Positions 14,001 to 26,150 of a stretch of DNA of 64,000 nt are shown here, in pieces (within the stretch, counting starts at the first letter, position 1; each line of letters begins with the position of its first letter). The notes under the pieces were generated by a model. That model was not told where the DNA came from and made no database searches. It was given only the letters and a program-made list of their open reading frames with translations. The position numbers were made by a program, and so were the translations under genes. The DNA lies in the NCBI RefSeq assembly GCF_030867145.1, contig NC_134415.1, positions 16,098,417 through 16,162,416 on the forward strand. Direction: 5' to 3'. The stretch comes from Opisthocomus hoazin. Taxonomy: Eukaryota > Chordata > Aves > Opisthocomiformes > Opisthocomidae.

Positions 14001-17000
14001 CTTACAGAGTACCCAGTCTAATTTTCTTTAAATTGCACTTATTTAATAGTCATGATCGTAGAATCATTAAGGTATAAGGACGTGATTTTAGAAAGGGCTG
14101 CTATAAAAGAAATATAAAGTCAAGTGTAATAGCTCATGTCTGCAGTGAAACTCAGTGCTGTCTCAGACGGCTAGAGACAACAAAACTGTGTGAACTTTAC
14201 AAATTATGATCAGTGTGAAAAATATATACCACTGAGGGACCTTTGACAGATTTCCTTATCTAGAGTCTAGGAAATTGCTTGATTTAGCATATGTTGATTG
14301 TAAATAAACGGACAAGCTGTAAAGTATTGTTAAATATCTCCAAATAATTGTGTATTACACAATATACGTGAAGAAGGTCATGTAGCGACATCTCATGAAC
14401 TGTCGCCCTAAGTTGGTATTCTTATTTAGACAGCAAAAGGTTTGAATCAAACAAGGGTAGGAAGGCGAAATGAGGGAAGAGAAAACGGAGGTCATCATTA
14501 GTAGGAGTCTTACAAGTTATGGCAGCATCAGTTGGCTTTTCCCTAAAAGAGGGAGGAAAAATAATTTTTCCCATAGCCATGAGAACATACAAGCATGACT
14601 TGGGTGAGGAAACCAGATGCTGAAGAGGCAGCATGGCTGGTTTGGGCCTGCTGGGACGCCAACTAGCTTATAAGCCCTAAGAAACTGACTGAAATCACCG
14701 ATTAGGCGGAGTCAAGGTCAGATATGAGACCTGTTTTCTTCTTGGCATCCAAGGTGGAATCAGTCATTCCTGCACTTTGCTTCCTCAGCTGCTTTTACAC
14801 AGTCCGAGTTCTGGTCTGGCTGGGGGTTAGGCAGCCTGGTGGTGCAGACCACCCCACGAGCTCCAGGTGCCTGCAGGTGACAGGGCAGGGCTGTTCTGCC
14901 AATCCTGCAGTTAAAAGGAATATTCCGGGGGGGTGGGTCTGTTTTTCTCAGGGTAACAGTGGACAGAAGAGGAGAACAAGAGGAAATTCTATTATTGGTA
15001 CTGAGAATTTGCATTTCAGTAGATGTCTCGTTTTCCTCCTGCTTCAGCTAGATACGTATTCCTTGTCTGCTTAAGTAGTTGACTGTCAGAACCTCAACAT
15101 ATCCGTAGGAGGTTTTAAGCAAGCAGTTAAGCCTTTTGTCTAATGAGGCAAAAACTTTAATTTTTGTTTCACTCCAAGATGAAGTAGGAGGAAAAGGTTG
15201 GTAGTCTAAATTGTAAAACCATGTGGAAGGTAAAAGCCCTACAAGATAACTGTCTTGAAAATAAATTTGTAAGAATTAATTTCACTTTCAGTGTCTTCAC
15301 CAATCACATTTTCATTGCTTTTCACGGATCCCTTTCTTGGATAAGCCCATCAATGTTTCATTTTAGTCAGAATTTCTCCAAGCGTTTTGTAGCAAATAGC
15401 TTAAGGCTTCTACCTCAAGGGCAAGCAGTTCTAAATCTGGACACCTTTCTTGGGACTGGTGGCTGCTAGCATGTCTGTGATATAAAAACAGTTATCACCA
15501 AGGTTCAGTGGGCTAAAATACACATCTTTAGATTATTTTAAAAATATTGGCTTAGGTTTCCACAAGGCAAAAGGCAGTGATAAGGATTTTGGAAAATGTG
15601 AATGGGAGAGGCAGCTGCTGCTGCTTTGTCCGAAAGTGTTCCTCAGACGCCGAACGCCGCTGTTTGGCTCTGGTGCTTTCCTCCTAACTTGGAGCGCCCG
15701 AAAGCTCAGTAGTGCTTGAAGTCCAACCACAGGCTAACATCCTTTTGGGTTAAATCTGGAACAGGGAAAATGTACCATGCTGCAGTAATGGATTTTGATA
15801 TTAATGCACTCTAGGGATACTCTCATTTGATTAGGTACCGTATGAAGACTTCCAGTGTTACTGTCATCACCTCTGCTGAATAGTTTGGAGACTCATTCTT
15901 CATGCATGATTTCAGTCTGGATTAAAATACAGAAAGGATTTTGTGTTTGATAGTTACTAAAATATGTTTGGAACATCAAAGCATTAAATTGGTAAATTTT
16001 TTTTGTGTAAATGGCCTTCTATTGTGCTTCTGGGTATGGTAGTGGGAAAGAGGAAACCAGTGCTTCTTGAACTTGTTTGCATCTTAAAATGAAGAAGTGC
16101 TACTAAAACAAAAAAATTTACAGAGATTGCAGTAAAATAATTGGGGGGCTGTTAGCACTAAAATCTTGTAAATTTTGCAGGTTAACAATGTAAATTTATG
16201 CTAGCTCTTAAAACATAGAAGCTTTTAAATATGCACATTTAGGTTACAATGTTATCGCATACTATGTCTTCGTTTAAACAGTTGAATATATATGCTAGTA
16301 AAGACCGGGTTATCACAATCAAAATGTTTAAATATGTCTTAAATTACTAGGCAACTAACTTCTATCAAACAATGGTCTTACTATGTACTGTATTTTCAAA
16401 TTATTTCATTATAAAAATTGGAGGCTTTTAATTGATGTTTTAATTTGCAGTGCATTGATTTTAAACATTCAATATAATATGGACTCTTTCTGTATCTGTA
16501 AGAAAATTATGTTACATTAAACTGTTTATTGAAATAAAAAGTCTTAACTTTTATAGCCCAGAAGAAAACTTCAGAGAGACAAACTTCATTTTTGACCCAT
16601 TCCCTTGTGACGCTAAGGCTGTCGTTGATAGACGTATTGCGAATCTTGACTAGAGGTTTCCTAGTGTTTTACTGTGAGTTATCTTAAAGAATCATTAATG
16701 TATTGTGGAATAGGAAAGAGTACTATATTACCAATTTAGGACTTGATTTTGCACCCGGATCTATATGGGTGGATGAAGTACACATTGATGTCATGAGGTT
16801 TCTTATACTGATTTTTGTAAGCTTTTCCAATATTTTTGAAAATGTGCAAACATAAGGTCAACGTGCAGCGTAACAATCAAAAGTAGTAAATGGTTGAAGT
16901 AGAAACCAGTATACCAGTATTCCCAGGCCTGGTGTTCATATCTCTGCTCTTCATATCAGATGCACTTCTGTTTTGTCAGATCAAGACTGGCTGTTCAGTC

Positions 17001-17197
17001 TTGTCACGCTTGGTTGCTGCACACCGTGATTAACCTGGAGATACACAGAGATATTCCGTTTCAGGAGTCTTGTTTTCATCTTTCATCTTTGGTATTTTCC
17101 CTGTTTACGAATATGCTGAGTACTGTCTAATTGTTTGAAAAATATTCCCTCATGCTATATTATATTTCTTTGTCAAAAAAACCCCAACCCCAAACAG
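8056..17197 (+). other. BIRC6 intron, 9.1 kb, no gene recognised
   Basis: This is the largest complete intron in the window. It is mainly unique AT-rich DNA with a T15 run at 10646-10660 and small GC-richer patches (about 9780-9900, 12120-12260). A stretch around 12600-13050 is AT-rich and low in obvious repeats. A very short CR1-like 3' motif (tagaatcattaagg) occurs near 14059 but is too short to call. No exon is supported. Confidence 0.7.
10646..10660. repeat. Poly(T) run, 15 bases
   Basis: Simple homopolymer in a BIRC6 intron. Confidence 0.75.
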
Positions 17198-17343
17198 GTC
17201 TAAAAAAGACAAAGCCAAAGCAGGAGTAAAACCAGATACTTCTGATCAAGAACCAGAGGGACTGACGCTTTTGGTACCGGACATCCAGAAGACTGCAGAG
17301 ATAGTGTATGCTGCTACTACCAGTTTGCGCCAAGCAAACCAAG
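17198..17343 (+). CDS. BIRC6: BIRC6 exon (eighth from the end)
   Basis: The first base completes the split Arg codon. The exon then reads SKKDKAKAGVKPDTSDQEP and on through GLTLLVPDIQKTAEIVYAAT to RQANQ, with one trailing G before a GTAAAA donor. It matches BIRC6 just N-terminal to the UBC domain; the Lys-rich start differs somewhat from the mammalian version as I know it, while the VPDIQKTAEIVYAATTSL part is essentially invariant. The acceptor is unusual: the 20 or so bases before the AG are A- and C-rich rather than a clean pyrimidine tract. Confidence 0.96.
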
Positions 17344-18201
17344 GTAAAATAGAAATACCTCTATAAATACTGTGTAGTGTTCATTTGTAGTATATGCATT
17401 GTCAGGTAACTTACAAGTTAGCTTAAAATCAAGAAAGAAGACTTCCCTCCTGCCCCCAGTCACTGACTACATTTTCAAAGGTGGTTGGAACCTTGTGGTA
17501 GTCTTAAATGTTTAGATCAGGAAACAGTAATTCAGTAAGTAAGAGTACATCTCATAACTTTCCGCACAATTGTGTAGCGCCTTTTTTGTTGTCTTGGCAG
17601 AAGACAACATACGTGACCTTTAAGAGTAAAGCCTTTGCTGTTAAAACTAAATCTTATTAATTAGATTGACGCTTAACTCGATGAACACAGGACAAAAATC
17701 TAAATCATGGGTTGATCCTGTGGGCATTCAAAGGGCCATCTGATTGTCTACTAATTGTCTACTAAAGAAAACTAAAGATTAAGGAGCTTAATCAGGGGAG
17801 TGGATTTTAAAAAGGCGTGTATGATCAGCTCCTGATTTTGAAGAGTGCGTCAAGCATCTACGTGTGAATGTCCATCCACCCGAGCCTATATCATACTTCC
17901 TATTTTAAATTAAAAAAAAAATAGAAGACCCAATAAAAGATTATTCATAGCAGCAGCAGTAATCAATTATTTCTGAGCTGAGATAACAATCTTTATTTAC
18001 TTCAAGCTGTTCAGATAATGAAATACATAGTACTGAGAAAAACAGATTTGTATGTCATGAACGATCCCCAGTTTTCAGACTTCTCTGCAAACAATGTGAC
18101 CATAAAATTTCATTTGAAGTTAAATAATCCCCAAATGCTTACTGTATTTGTGTCAAAATTACGTGGTTAACTACAAATAATCATCACGTTTTATATAACA
18201 G
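17344..18201 (+). other. BIRC6 intron, 0.86 kb
   Basis: Intronic sequence with a direct 13-base repetition (attgtctactaa) near 17743-17765. No gene or mobile element recognised. Confidence 0.7.
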
Positions 18202-18312
18202 AAAAGAAGATGGCTGAATACTCCAAAAAGGCTGCTGTGAAGCCCAAGCCTTTGTCTGTTTTGCGGTCTCTTGAAGAAAAGTATGTGGCTGTCATGAAAA
18301 AACTCCAATTTG
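18202..18312 (+). CDS. BIRC6: BIRC6 exon (seventh from the end), start of UBC region
   Basis: Entered in phase with a single G from the previous exon, it reads EKKMAEYSKKAAVKPKPLSV, then RSLEEKYVAVMKKLQF, and ends TTTG/gtaggt with one base of the next codon. This is the start of the BIRC6 UBC domain: the KYVAVMKKLQF helix corresponds to the first alpha helix of E2 enzymes. The residue after PLSV is Arg (CGG) where mammals have Lys. Confidence 0.97.
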
Positions 18313-19502
18313 GTAGGTTGAGAAGTGTGAATATTTGTGTCTTAGAAAGCGGATATCTAAGAAATACGTAATCTGTTGCACTGAATCACTAATTATTTTG
18401 GAAAGTTACCAACTTTTTTTACGTATGTGACTACTGATGCTTTTCACATGCAGAAAATTATGTAAGCCTGTATTTTCAGGTCACCAACTAATGCACTCTT
18501 TGAACTAATAAGGAGTGTTTTAAGCATACACTATATCAATTCAAGGGACCAGATGAATTCAATGATGGTGTTCATGTTTTCATTCCAGTAATGATTTGTG
18601 AGTCTTCCCATTCTCAAATTAAATTGAAAAGTGGATTTTTTTAAAGCGCATATATGACTGTGGATATATGTCTATTAATGTAGCTTTTATTTTTTAAATG
18701 CAATACAACTCAGATCAAAATGCATTTTTTAAAGTGAAACTTCGTTGTGTCCTTTCATGGAGTGCAATATGTTGCATTTGGAAAATGTGGTGGGAATCGG
18801 TGCTTATTTTGGCCAGAAAGAGAACACGTTCAAAATAAATTCATAAAGAACAAATAGTATCTCATTCAAAAGGAGCCATAAAATTGTTGCAAAAACAGGT
18901 TCTATGAGTATTTTTTGAGTTGCAGTGACAGCATTTGCAATCACATTTCTTTGCTGTTGTATTTGTAAGGGATTTTCCTAACAATTGGTTGTGGAGTGCG
19001 TGCCAAGAACAGGAGGTAGGGGAGTTTGCAATGGCAGCTTCTCACCCTGGCAGCTGTGCCGCAGATTTTGCGTAGTAAGTGCTTAAAGAAAACTAGCTTC
19101 ACTGTAATTTTTTATGATTCTTTAACAACATTCCAACCACCACACAAGTAAATACTGCTGGCACTCTGCTTCACACTGATTCCTTTGTTAGCATTATTAT
19201 GTATTCATAAGTATCATTATATTCCTGGTCTGGAGTCGCTGGTAGCTTTCCAAGTCCGAAATGGTGTACATCTGACAAGTTGCCTATGAAAGCTTGTAAA
19301 TTTGCTGCAGGAATTAATTTGATCCAGGACTGTTAATGCTTTGTTTTCCGTGATCACTGTTAAATGACAGAATACATATTTTTTGCAGTAGTGTAATGCA
19401 AATTAAACTCCCCTGATTTTAATACTCAGAATCTTTATCCAAGACTAATCCATTATTAACTTCACTGTTTTCCTGACGTATTAAAATTTTCTTCTCTTCT
19501 AG
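18313..19502 (+). other. BIRC6 intron, 1.2 kb
   Basis: AT-rich intron without a recognised gene or repeat. Confidence 0.7.
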
Positions 19503-19720
19503 ATACTTTTGAAATGGTTTCTGAAGATGATGATGGAAAATTGGTTTTTAAAGTAAATTACCACTACATGTCTCAGGTAAAAAATGCAAGTGACGCCAAC
19601 AGTGCTGCCAGAGCCCGACGCCTTGCTCAAGAAGCTGTGACTCTTTCAACATCGCTGCCTCTCTCATCTTCATCCAGCGTTTTTGTACGTTGTGATGAGG
19701 AGCGGCTTGACATTATGAAG
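19503..19720 (+). CDS. BIRC6: BIRC6 exon (sixth from the end), UBC domain
   Basis: The two leading bases complete an Asp codon (DTFEMV). The exon continues EDDDGKLVFKVNYHYMSQVK, an AARARRLAQEAVTLSTSLPL segment and a Ser run, and ends DEERLDIMK at a codon boundary followed by a GTAAAG donor. The Ser-rich loop and the RRLAQEA helix are characteristic of BIRC6 and are an insertion relative to small E2 enzymes. Reading on past the donor meets a stop within about 50 bases. Confidence 0.97.
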
Positions 19721-20402
19721 GTAAAGAAGCAAAGTTGTTTTTATTTCCCTCTTTCAGCTTGGCATATAAACGTTTAAAAAGGTGCCTGAAATCTTTAAGA
19801 AAAGCCAGAAGTACTTTGTTCATGTGTATTTTAATTGCTGTCCAAACTTTAACGTAACTAGGAGTATTTTACAAGACTGACCCTGATTTCTCGGTAACTT
19901 GGCAGGGGGCGGGGAGGGTCCATCTACCCCAGGAGTGCTCTGTCAGCCAGCGAGACCTCACTGGACGAGGGTCACTCTTCTTCAGCTACTCTGAAGGGAA
20001 AAGTTTAGTTTTGTTGCTCCATTACAGTCACGGTGTTATCTTTGCACACAACCGTTGTAAGTTGATTGAAAGCAGTAGGTATGGAGATGTACACTGACTA
20101 TCTCTGGACCTGCAGTTTGAAGAAAATTTCTATTAATAGCATGCAGTAGGGCGTAGAGTTTTAGCTCCTTCTGGTTTGCTTTCCGTTTGTATCTGGAGAA
20201 ATGAACGTTAGCAGAGGGTTTCACTCACCCAGAGTATCAAAATCAGCAGACTGGCAGCCTGCATATGAATACGATGTCTAACAGTACTTTCTATTAAGTA
20301 GCATGTGGAAATAAAATGCTTTGCATAACTTACAAAAATCTCAACCGTGTGACAAATACAAGGGGTTTTTTGAAAACTGTTGCCTTTTTTTTGCAATGGT
20401 AG
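19721..20402 (+). other. BIRC6 intron, 0.68 kb
   Basis: Intronic, with a T-rich tract just before the acceptor at 20401-20402. The 129-codon open frame on the opposite strand that overlaps this intron and the next exon is a shadow. Confidence 0.7.
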
Positions 20403-20564
20403 GTTCTCATTACTGGTCCTGCAGACACCCCTTACGCAAATGGCTGCTTTGAATTTGATGTGTATTTTCCACAAGACTATCCTAATTCCCCTCCACTTGT
20501 GAATCTGGAAACAACTGGAGGCCACAGCGTGAGATTTAATCCAAACCTCTACAATGATGGCAAG
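20403..20564 (+). CDS. BIRC6: BIRC6 exon (fifth from the end), UBC core
   Basis: Exactly 54 codons in phase 0. It reads [20 protein letters not shown], then [11 protein letters not shown] and on to [16 protein letters not shown]. This is the central beta sheet of the E2 fold: the PxxTPYxxGxFxF and FPxxYPxxPP motifs are diagnostic. The NPN tripeptide stands where canonical E2 enzymes have HPN, a family feature of BIRC6 rather than a local change. Mammals have Ser where this copy has Asn in PQDYPNSPP. The donor is a perfect AAG/gtaagt. Confidence 0.98.
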
Positions 20565-22119
20565 GTAAGTCCGCTTTGTCCTTGCGTATAGTTGCAACGA
20601 GGCAGTGAAACGAAGGAAACTGTTTTTACCTTTGCAATCAAATGATCAGCCGCTCCTAACCTACTGGAGGAAGCTGTTTGGTTAAAACTGGACTTCAGAC
20701 TGAAATGAAGAGTGATTTAACAGTTTCAAATGGGAATGATCTCCTTTCTGAATAGTCTTGGAGATTTTTTTTTTAAGCCATTATGAGATGGATTGGAGCA
20801 GAAAGAGGAAGTAATTTTGACCTAGAAAAATGTTGTTTTCCACTTTCTTTGCTAAATTAACCAGGCAGAAATCCATTTTGGCTAGCTGAGATACCCAGGA
20901 TCCTTTCCATGGACAAAGCATGCTTCATATCAGCCGCGACTGAATGTGTTTGCCAAATGCCTTGTCTCTCTTTTTCCATGTGAAAGTGCTTTTTCTTGAG
21001 GGAAGAGAAAGACTTTCCTTAACCTCAGTATCCTTTATAAAAGAAAATGCAACTGAAATATGGACATGTCAGTTTTCTCAAAAAATAGTAAAGCTATTGG
21101 AAATAATACTGACTGTTAAAACAAACAAGCTTTCCTCTTTCCCTCCCCCCATCTCCTGGGTATGTTATGGCTCATTCTGAAGGCTCCAGAAAGCTAACAA
21201 AAAGTCAAGTGCACATCAGGGAGATGCAACTTCTATTTATATTAAAAATCAGCACACATGAAATTCTCTACAAAGCTACAGAGATGGCTATGTGTATGTC
21301 TCCACCGAAGCACGGACCCACAAAATAGCTTTGGCTGTAGCACTGCAGCACTCCTTCCACTATTTTTTGTGTAAACATTTTGTAATCCACAGCCCAATGT
21401 TCTTCCCTTTTTTCACTGTCATTCCTGGGTTCCACATGCTCCTTGTTTTCACAAGCTATAATACTCCTTTCCAGTACTAGACACAGGGTTTTCTCTTAAT
21501 ATGGACAGAGAATGTAATTCATACTGGAGGCCTCATCTCCTTTTTAATTTGCCTAGCATTAAGTCTTGGCAAATACTTGCCTCTAAATTTCTTCTGTTTA
21601 TATTGTCTCTTTATATTCCCTGTCTTTGTTCCATTTTGTGATCCAGTTCAAGAACTCCATGGACTCCCCTAAAGTCCAGATCAGTCATAAAAGCTAAAGA
21701 ATATTTTCAATGCCTTGATAGTCTGTGTGAAAGAAACCACCTTTCATGTGCTTAAGCAGAATGATTGTCTTTGAAAAACACAACAGTAAGTGTTAGAACA
21801 GTATTTAAAGAGGAAAGTAAAGAATTGGATAGTATTAATCCATTTAGTGTTGGAGCCACTAGAGTCCATAGGTTTTCCTTGAAGAAAAGTAATCTCCCTT
21901 GCCTTGCTTACATGTTAACGTGCTGTTCTTGCTTATCCACATTGGTTTTATCTGCTTTAGTTTTGAATTAGTTTCACAGGAAACAAATTTGTTCTTTCAG
22001 AATGCAGCTACACAAAAGTTTGTCAAAAAATATTTAAGTGTAATGTTATTCTGTTCTGCCCAAGCAGCACAATTTTATCGTATTATTTTTCTGTGGTATT
22101 AATAATGTCACCTTTTCAG
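20565..22119 (+). other. BIRC6 intron, 1.55 kb
   Basis: AT-rich intron; no gene or mobile element recognised. Confidence 0.7.
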
Positions 22120-22197
22120 GTGTGTTTAAGCATACTTAACACATGGCATGGGAGGCCAGAAGAGAAATGGAATCCCCAAACGTCAAGTTTTTTGCAG
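22120..22197 (+). CDS. BIRC6: BIRC6 exon (fourth from the end), catalytic cysteine
   Basis: This 26-codon exon in phase 0 reads [17 protein letters not shown] and ends SSFLQ before GTAAGC. The Cys of VCLSIL (codon TGT at 22123-22125) is the E2 active-site residue that forms the ubiquitin thioester, Cys4666 in the human numbering as I recall it. Together with the preceding NPNLYNDGK it makes the E2 active-site signature. All expected residues are present, so catalytic competence is predicted. Confidence 0.98.
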
Positions 22198-22934
22198 GTA
22201 AGCATTTCTTCTTTCTCTTCAGTAGATATCATTTAGGAGTAGGAAGTGGTCTGTCAGTCCTAAGGATTCTTATTCTGTAGTTTTGAACCAGAATTTTCTT
22301 AAATGAGCATAAATAAGATGAAAGTCCAGAAAACATACTTGAAACACTAGAAAAGAAACACTGTGGAGTAGGCAAGTTCTTCAAAGTGCTCTTTCCAACC
22401 AGTATTTCTATTGGTCTTGTCTTGAAGAGTGGCTGTTCATGTGTGCAGCTCATACCTGCACTGCCTGGACTTTGCCTGGATGATTTCAAATATTTTATTT
22501 TTTTAAAAAAAATGTAAAAGACTGGAAGATCTCAGAAGGCGTCACCTCCTGGAACTCGTGTAATGTATTGCAAGCTATTTATGGTGAAGACAAAGCAGAC
22601 TCCATACTGTGAGACATGAGACCTGTAAAGGTACTCCTCCAAAGTCTACATGTAAGCTGAACAGAGGAATAAAGCTGAAGGGAGTTAAAGTGTAGGTATA
22701 CTGTGTTCAATAACGAGTAGTGTTAAATTAGACCAGAATTTATTAGGACATACAGTCCTTATAATTTTCAGCTTTATGTCACAGAAATGCACGGACTAAT
22801 AAGCACGTACATTAAATAAAAGTAAAGCTTGCAATGGCTTATTTGCTATGGTGCTTTCTGAATTTATAACTTCCTTGGAGTAATTATTAAATAGCACAAG
22901 GTACATTTGCTGGTCAGCAGCACCCAAGTCCTTG

Positions 22935-23455
22935 GGAAGACTATGGTGCCTGTTGGCTCCTGGAAGCTATTTTCAAGTACGTGAAAGACAAGAGAGTGAT
23001 TGAGAACAGCCAGTGTGCATTTACTGGGGGTGAATGGCGCCTGCCTAACCTGCTTGCCTTCTACAGTGGGATGACTGGCTCTGCACAAAGGGAGAGCAGT
23101 GCATGTAGCTTACTTGGACTTCAGCAAGATCTCTGATGCAGTCTCCCTTAGTATTCTTGTAGCCAGATCAATGAGGGTGTGGATTGTAAGTGGGTGATAA
23201 AGTGGCTGGGCCAATGGCAAAGAGCTCTTACTGCTGGCTTCAGTATCTGAATGGGGAAGGTACAGAGAAGATGGAGCCAGACACCTCTTAAAGATGCAGA
23301 GCACTAGGACAAGTACCAGTTGACACAAGGTGGGACATGGGAAATCTTGATTAAATATTAGGAAAAACTTTTTCACTATGAGGGTGATCAAACACTAGGA
23401 CAAGTGTCCAAGAAAGACTGTGGAATTCCCATCCTTGGAGATGTTAATGTTCCCT
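22935..23455 (+). mobile_element. CR1 LINE, old sense-strand copy with internal deletion
   Basis: Degraded match to CR1 ORF2. The left part (about 22980-23180) corresponds to the reverse-transcriptase region that reads, in intact elements, through 'acagccagcacgg...ttcac' and 'tacctagacttcagcaaag'. The right part (about 23330-23455) corresponds to the distal C-terminus, with 'aatattaggaaaaactttttc' style sequence and 'ccatccttggaga'. The several hundred bases normally between them are missing, and the 3' octamer end is not seen. Frame is broken by many changes. It is older than the other CR1 copies here. Confidence 0.75.
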
Positions 23456-24339
23456 CTCCCTTCAAGGGGCCATTACGATTTGGAGATGCAAGTTGTGGTT
23501 CCTTACATAGTGTTGCTTTCCCAAGATACAACTTCTACCCAAGACATGAACTGAAATTTTGGACTACAACTATAAAGTCGGTGTAGAAAGGTGCAAGTGT
23601 TGTATTGTCACTAACGTCCTTTTTCTTAGACTAACGTGTTAGATTTGATTGTTAGAAATCTCATGCAGCATTTAAGTTTCAAATTTTAAAGTTTTTTTAG
23701 GGTTTCATTTTGAAAGTAGGAAGAGAGCTGTTAGAAAAATTCACTCTTCCCATACTGGGAGAAAAACAATTTGTAGCTCTTAAATGGAAACCAGCTGTAG
23801 GACTAAATAAATTGCTTGGAAAGAACTAAGCACTACATGTTTTTTCTGGCTCAAAGATTAAACTATTGTCAGACCACCCAAAATACTTCAGAAATTAACT
23901 TTTATAACCCAAATGAAACTGGAAGATCAGTTTAGAGTTTCTTATTCATTGCAGTTATAATTCAAAGTAACAACTGGTTATTAAGGCCAAGAAAGTAACA
24001 GTACTGCATAGTATCAAATCCCTCAACCATAGCTATTTAAAAACATATATATATATATGTCTAAAATATAAAAATAAAGAAAAAAAAACCAAAACCCAAC
24101 TACTTCCAGACACATGTAAAGGCCACAGATCACCAAAACACCTTAGGTACCTGAAGCGTTGGACCTGAAATACTCCACCTTATCTTAGCACATCTGCATT
24201 AATATTCTGCCTTTTAGTGTCAGAAGTGGCCATTTTCTGGCTGGGACCTGATTTGCGACACATTCTGTGTATTTAAATGCATTTATCCATATTGTAATTT
24301 TTAAGTGTAGCATGAAATAGCCATGGCTGCTTCTAACTG

Positions 24340-24880
24340 AATGCATGGCAGGCGTGGGAGACTGCGTGATGGTGTGCCACAGTACCATGTAGCAGTAGCG
24401 AGCTGCAGCACCTGCACGGGAAGCAGAAAAACTGCTTTAATTTTCCTGCTCAGCCCAGCCGGGGATGCCCGTTCACATTCCCGCTGTACAGCCGCGTGTC
24501 CTGCCCGTCAGGATGGAGCCTTGGCTGCCATAGATTGCCCTGCTGTGCTATGGGTAAAGCACAGCACCTACACAGCTACCAACTGAAAGCGTGATGGCAC
24601 CAAAAGGGGTGAGGATGTGTTTCTGTGAGGTGGTGGGGACCGAGATTAACCTGGGTTGTTCAGCCGATTCTTGGGCTGTTGCTTCGATACGAGTTACTGG
24701 TTTGGCGTTGTGTCTGTGGAGCAAGCACGCGTTGCAGAGAGTGTGGCAGGCTGGAACTCTTGTGCTGCCATTGCTACAAGAGAAGCTCCAAGCGAACGCC
24801 GCGCTTCAGCAGAGAGCACAGCTGCCTTGTTGTTGGTGCCCTGCCCTGTGGAAGAACCGAAGTCTTGAACTGTCACTGAC
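24340..24880. other. GC-richer block inside a BIRC6 intron, origin unknown
   Basis: Base composition rises clearly over the surrounding AT-rich intron, and several overlapping frames stay open as a result. No protein family, repeat family or splice structure was recognised. It may be a decayed insertion or simply a GC-rich patch. Confidence 0.3.
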
Positions 24881-26150
24881 ATGGTGTCTGTCTGATGTAA
24901 GCCCCATGTTCCTACAAGAAGAAGGACTGTGATCTTCCAGACCCAAATTTACAAACTGGGCTGCTACATTAGGGGATGGCTCCAAGCTTTAAATTGTATC
25001 TAGGCTGGGAGGAGAGTCGGTTCCAGAAACAGCTGCCCTGACATTTGTAATCTGCTGCGGTGGATTGCACCGAAGTATCCCAGGTGCTGGAAATGCCGTT
25101 CTCCAGCATGTAACATGTCATCAGTTTTACAATATTTGAGGAAATGTAAATGTTCAGATCACCTTTTCTGAATTCTTTACAGTTCTGGAACTCGGTTTGT
25201 GTCACAGAATTGTAATCCCTAAAATTCTTGGTGGACTTGGTCCTAAGTACATAAGAAAAACCTCTCTTTCATTTAAAAATTTTAAAATAAAAAGTCAATT
25301 GTATCTTTTTATCTACATAACAACATTTTTGCATGTAACAATTTTGATTAAGTGCAACAACAGGTTGACAGGGACGAACATTCTGATACTGGAAGAATTA
25401 GCAAGCCATCACGAATATGCAATACATACACATTTGGATTCCCAAGTGCCCTATATATCTATTTAATTCTTTGTTTTATATTAGGAATATTTGGGTATAT
25501 ACTTAAATTCCTTGTCAGTATGTAAGCATCTATTCCCACATGTACTTGACAATAAAATTGAAAGGAGGGAAATTGTCGTTATCACTGAACAGTTATTTCC
25601 CTAACTCAGGAGAAATACTGAGGGTTTGTTTTAATGGCTTACGACACAGTGTTATGTGGAAAATCTGAAATTAAAAGGCTAAAACCAGACCTAAATCAAT
25701 TGAATGCATTTGAAAGAAAAAATGGGAGACTGTGTATACAAAGCTTTGACTTCAGCGGTTTGCATTTCACCTCCCTCGTTCCTGTTCCATCTAGTTCAGA
25801 ATTAGAAGAATTCGTAAGCTCAGCCACAGGAGAAGTTCAAGAATTGTTGACTGAGATCTTGACAAACAAATACAGTTTCTTTCACAAAAAGGTGCAGTCA
25901 GACATCTCCCCCCTTTAAACATGTTGTTCTACTTATATTTGTAATTTTCACAGCCAGAGGCCTTAGGGGTTTTTATGGGTAGTAACGGTTTCGGTTTGAA
26001 AGCGTGGGCTTCCCTACTTGCAAGGACCTGTATGACAAGTGACCGTACCTCGCCGCAGAAGAGGTTTTGCATATAATAGAAGCAAAACTGTGTATATTTG
26101 TAAAAACCAGTGGTGGCACAATTTTAACATTCAGCTTCTTCTCTCAACAG

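Larger units (their letters stand above)
22198..26150 (+). other. BIRC6 intron, 3.95 kb, with an old CR1
   Basis: The intron holds a degraded sense-strand CR1 (about 22935-23455), an (AT)n run near 24047-24059, and a GC-richer block at about 24340-24880 of unknown origin. A 94-codon open frame at 25634-25918 lies in it; it has a plausible acceptor upstream, but the joined frame meets an immediate stop. Confidence 0.7.

Noticed and set aside
14059..14073. CR1-like 3' word (gtagaatcattaagg)
   Set aside because: Only about 15 bases match and similarity does not continue, so it may be chance.
20208..20597. 129-codon open frame on the minus strand
   Set aside because: Overlaps a BIRC6 UBC exon antisense and has no recognisable content.
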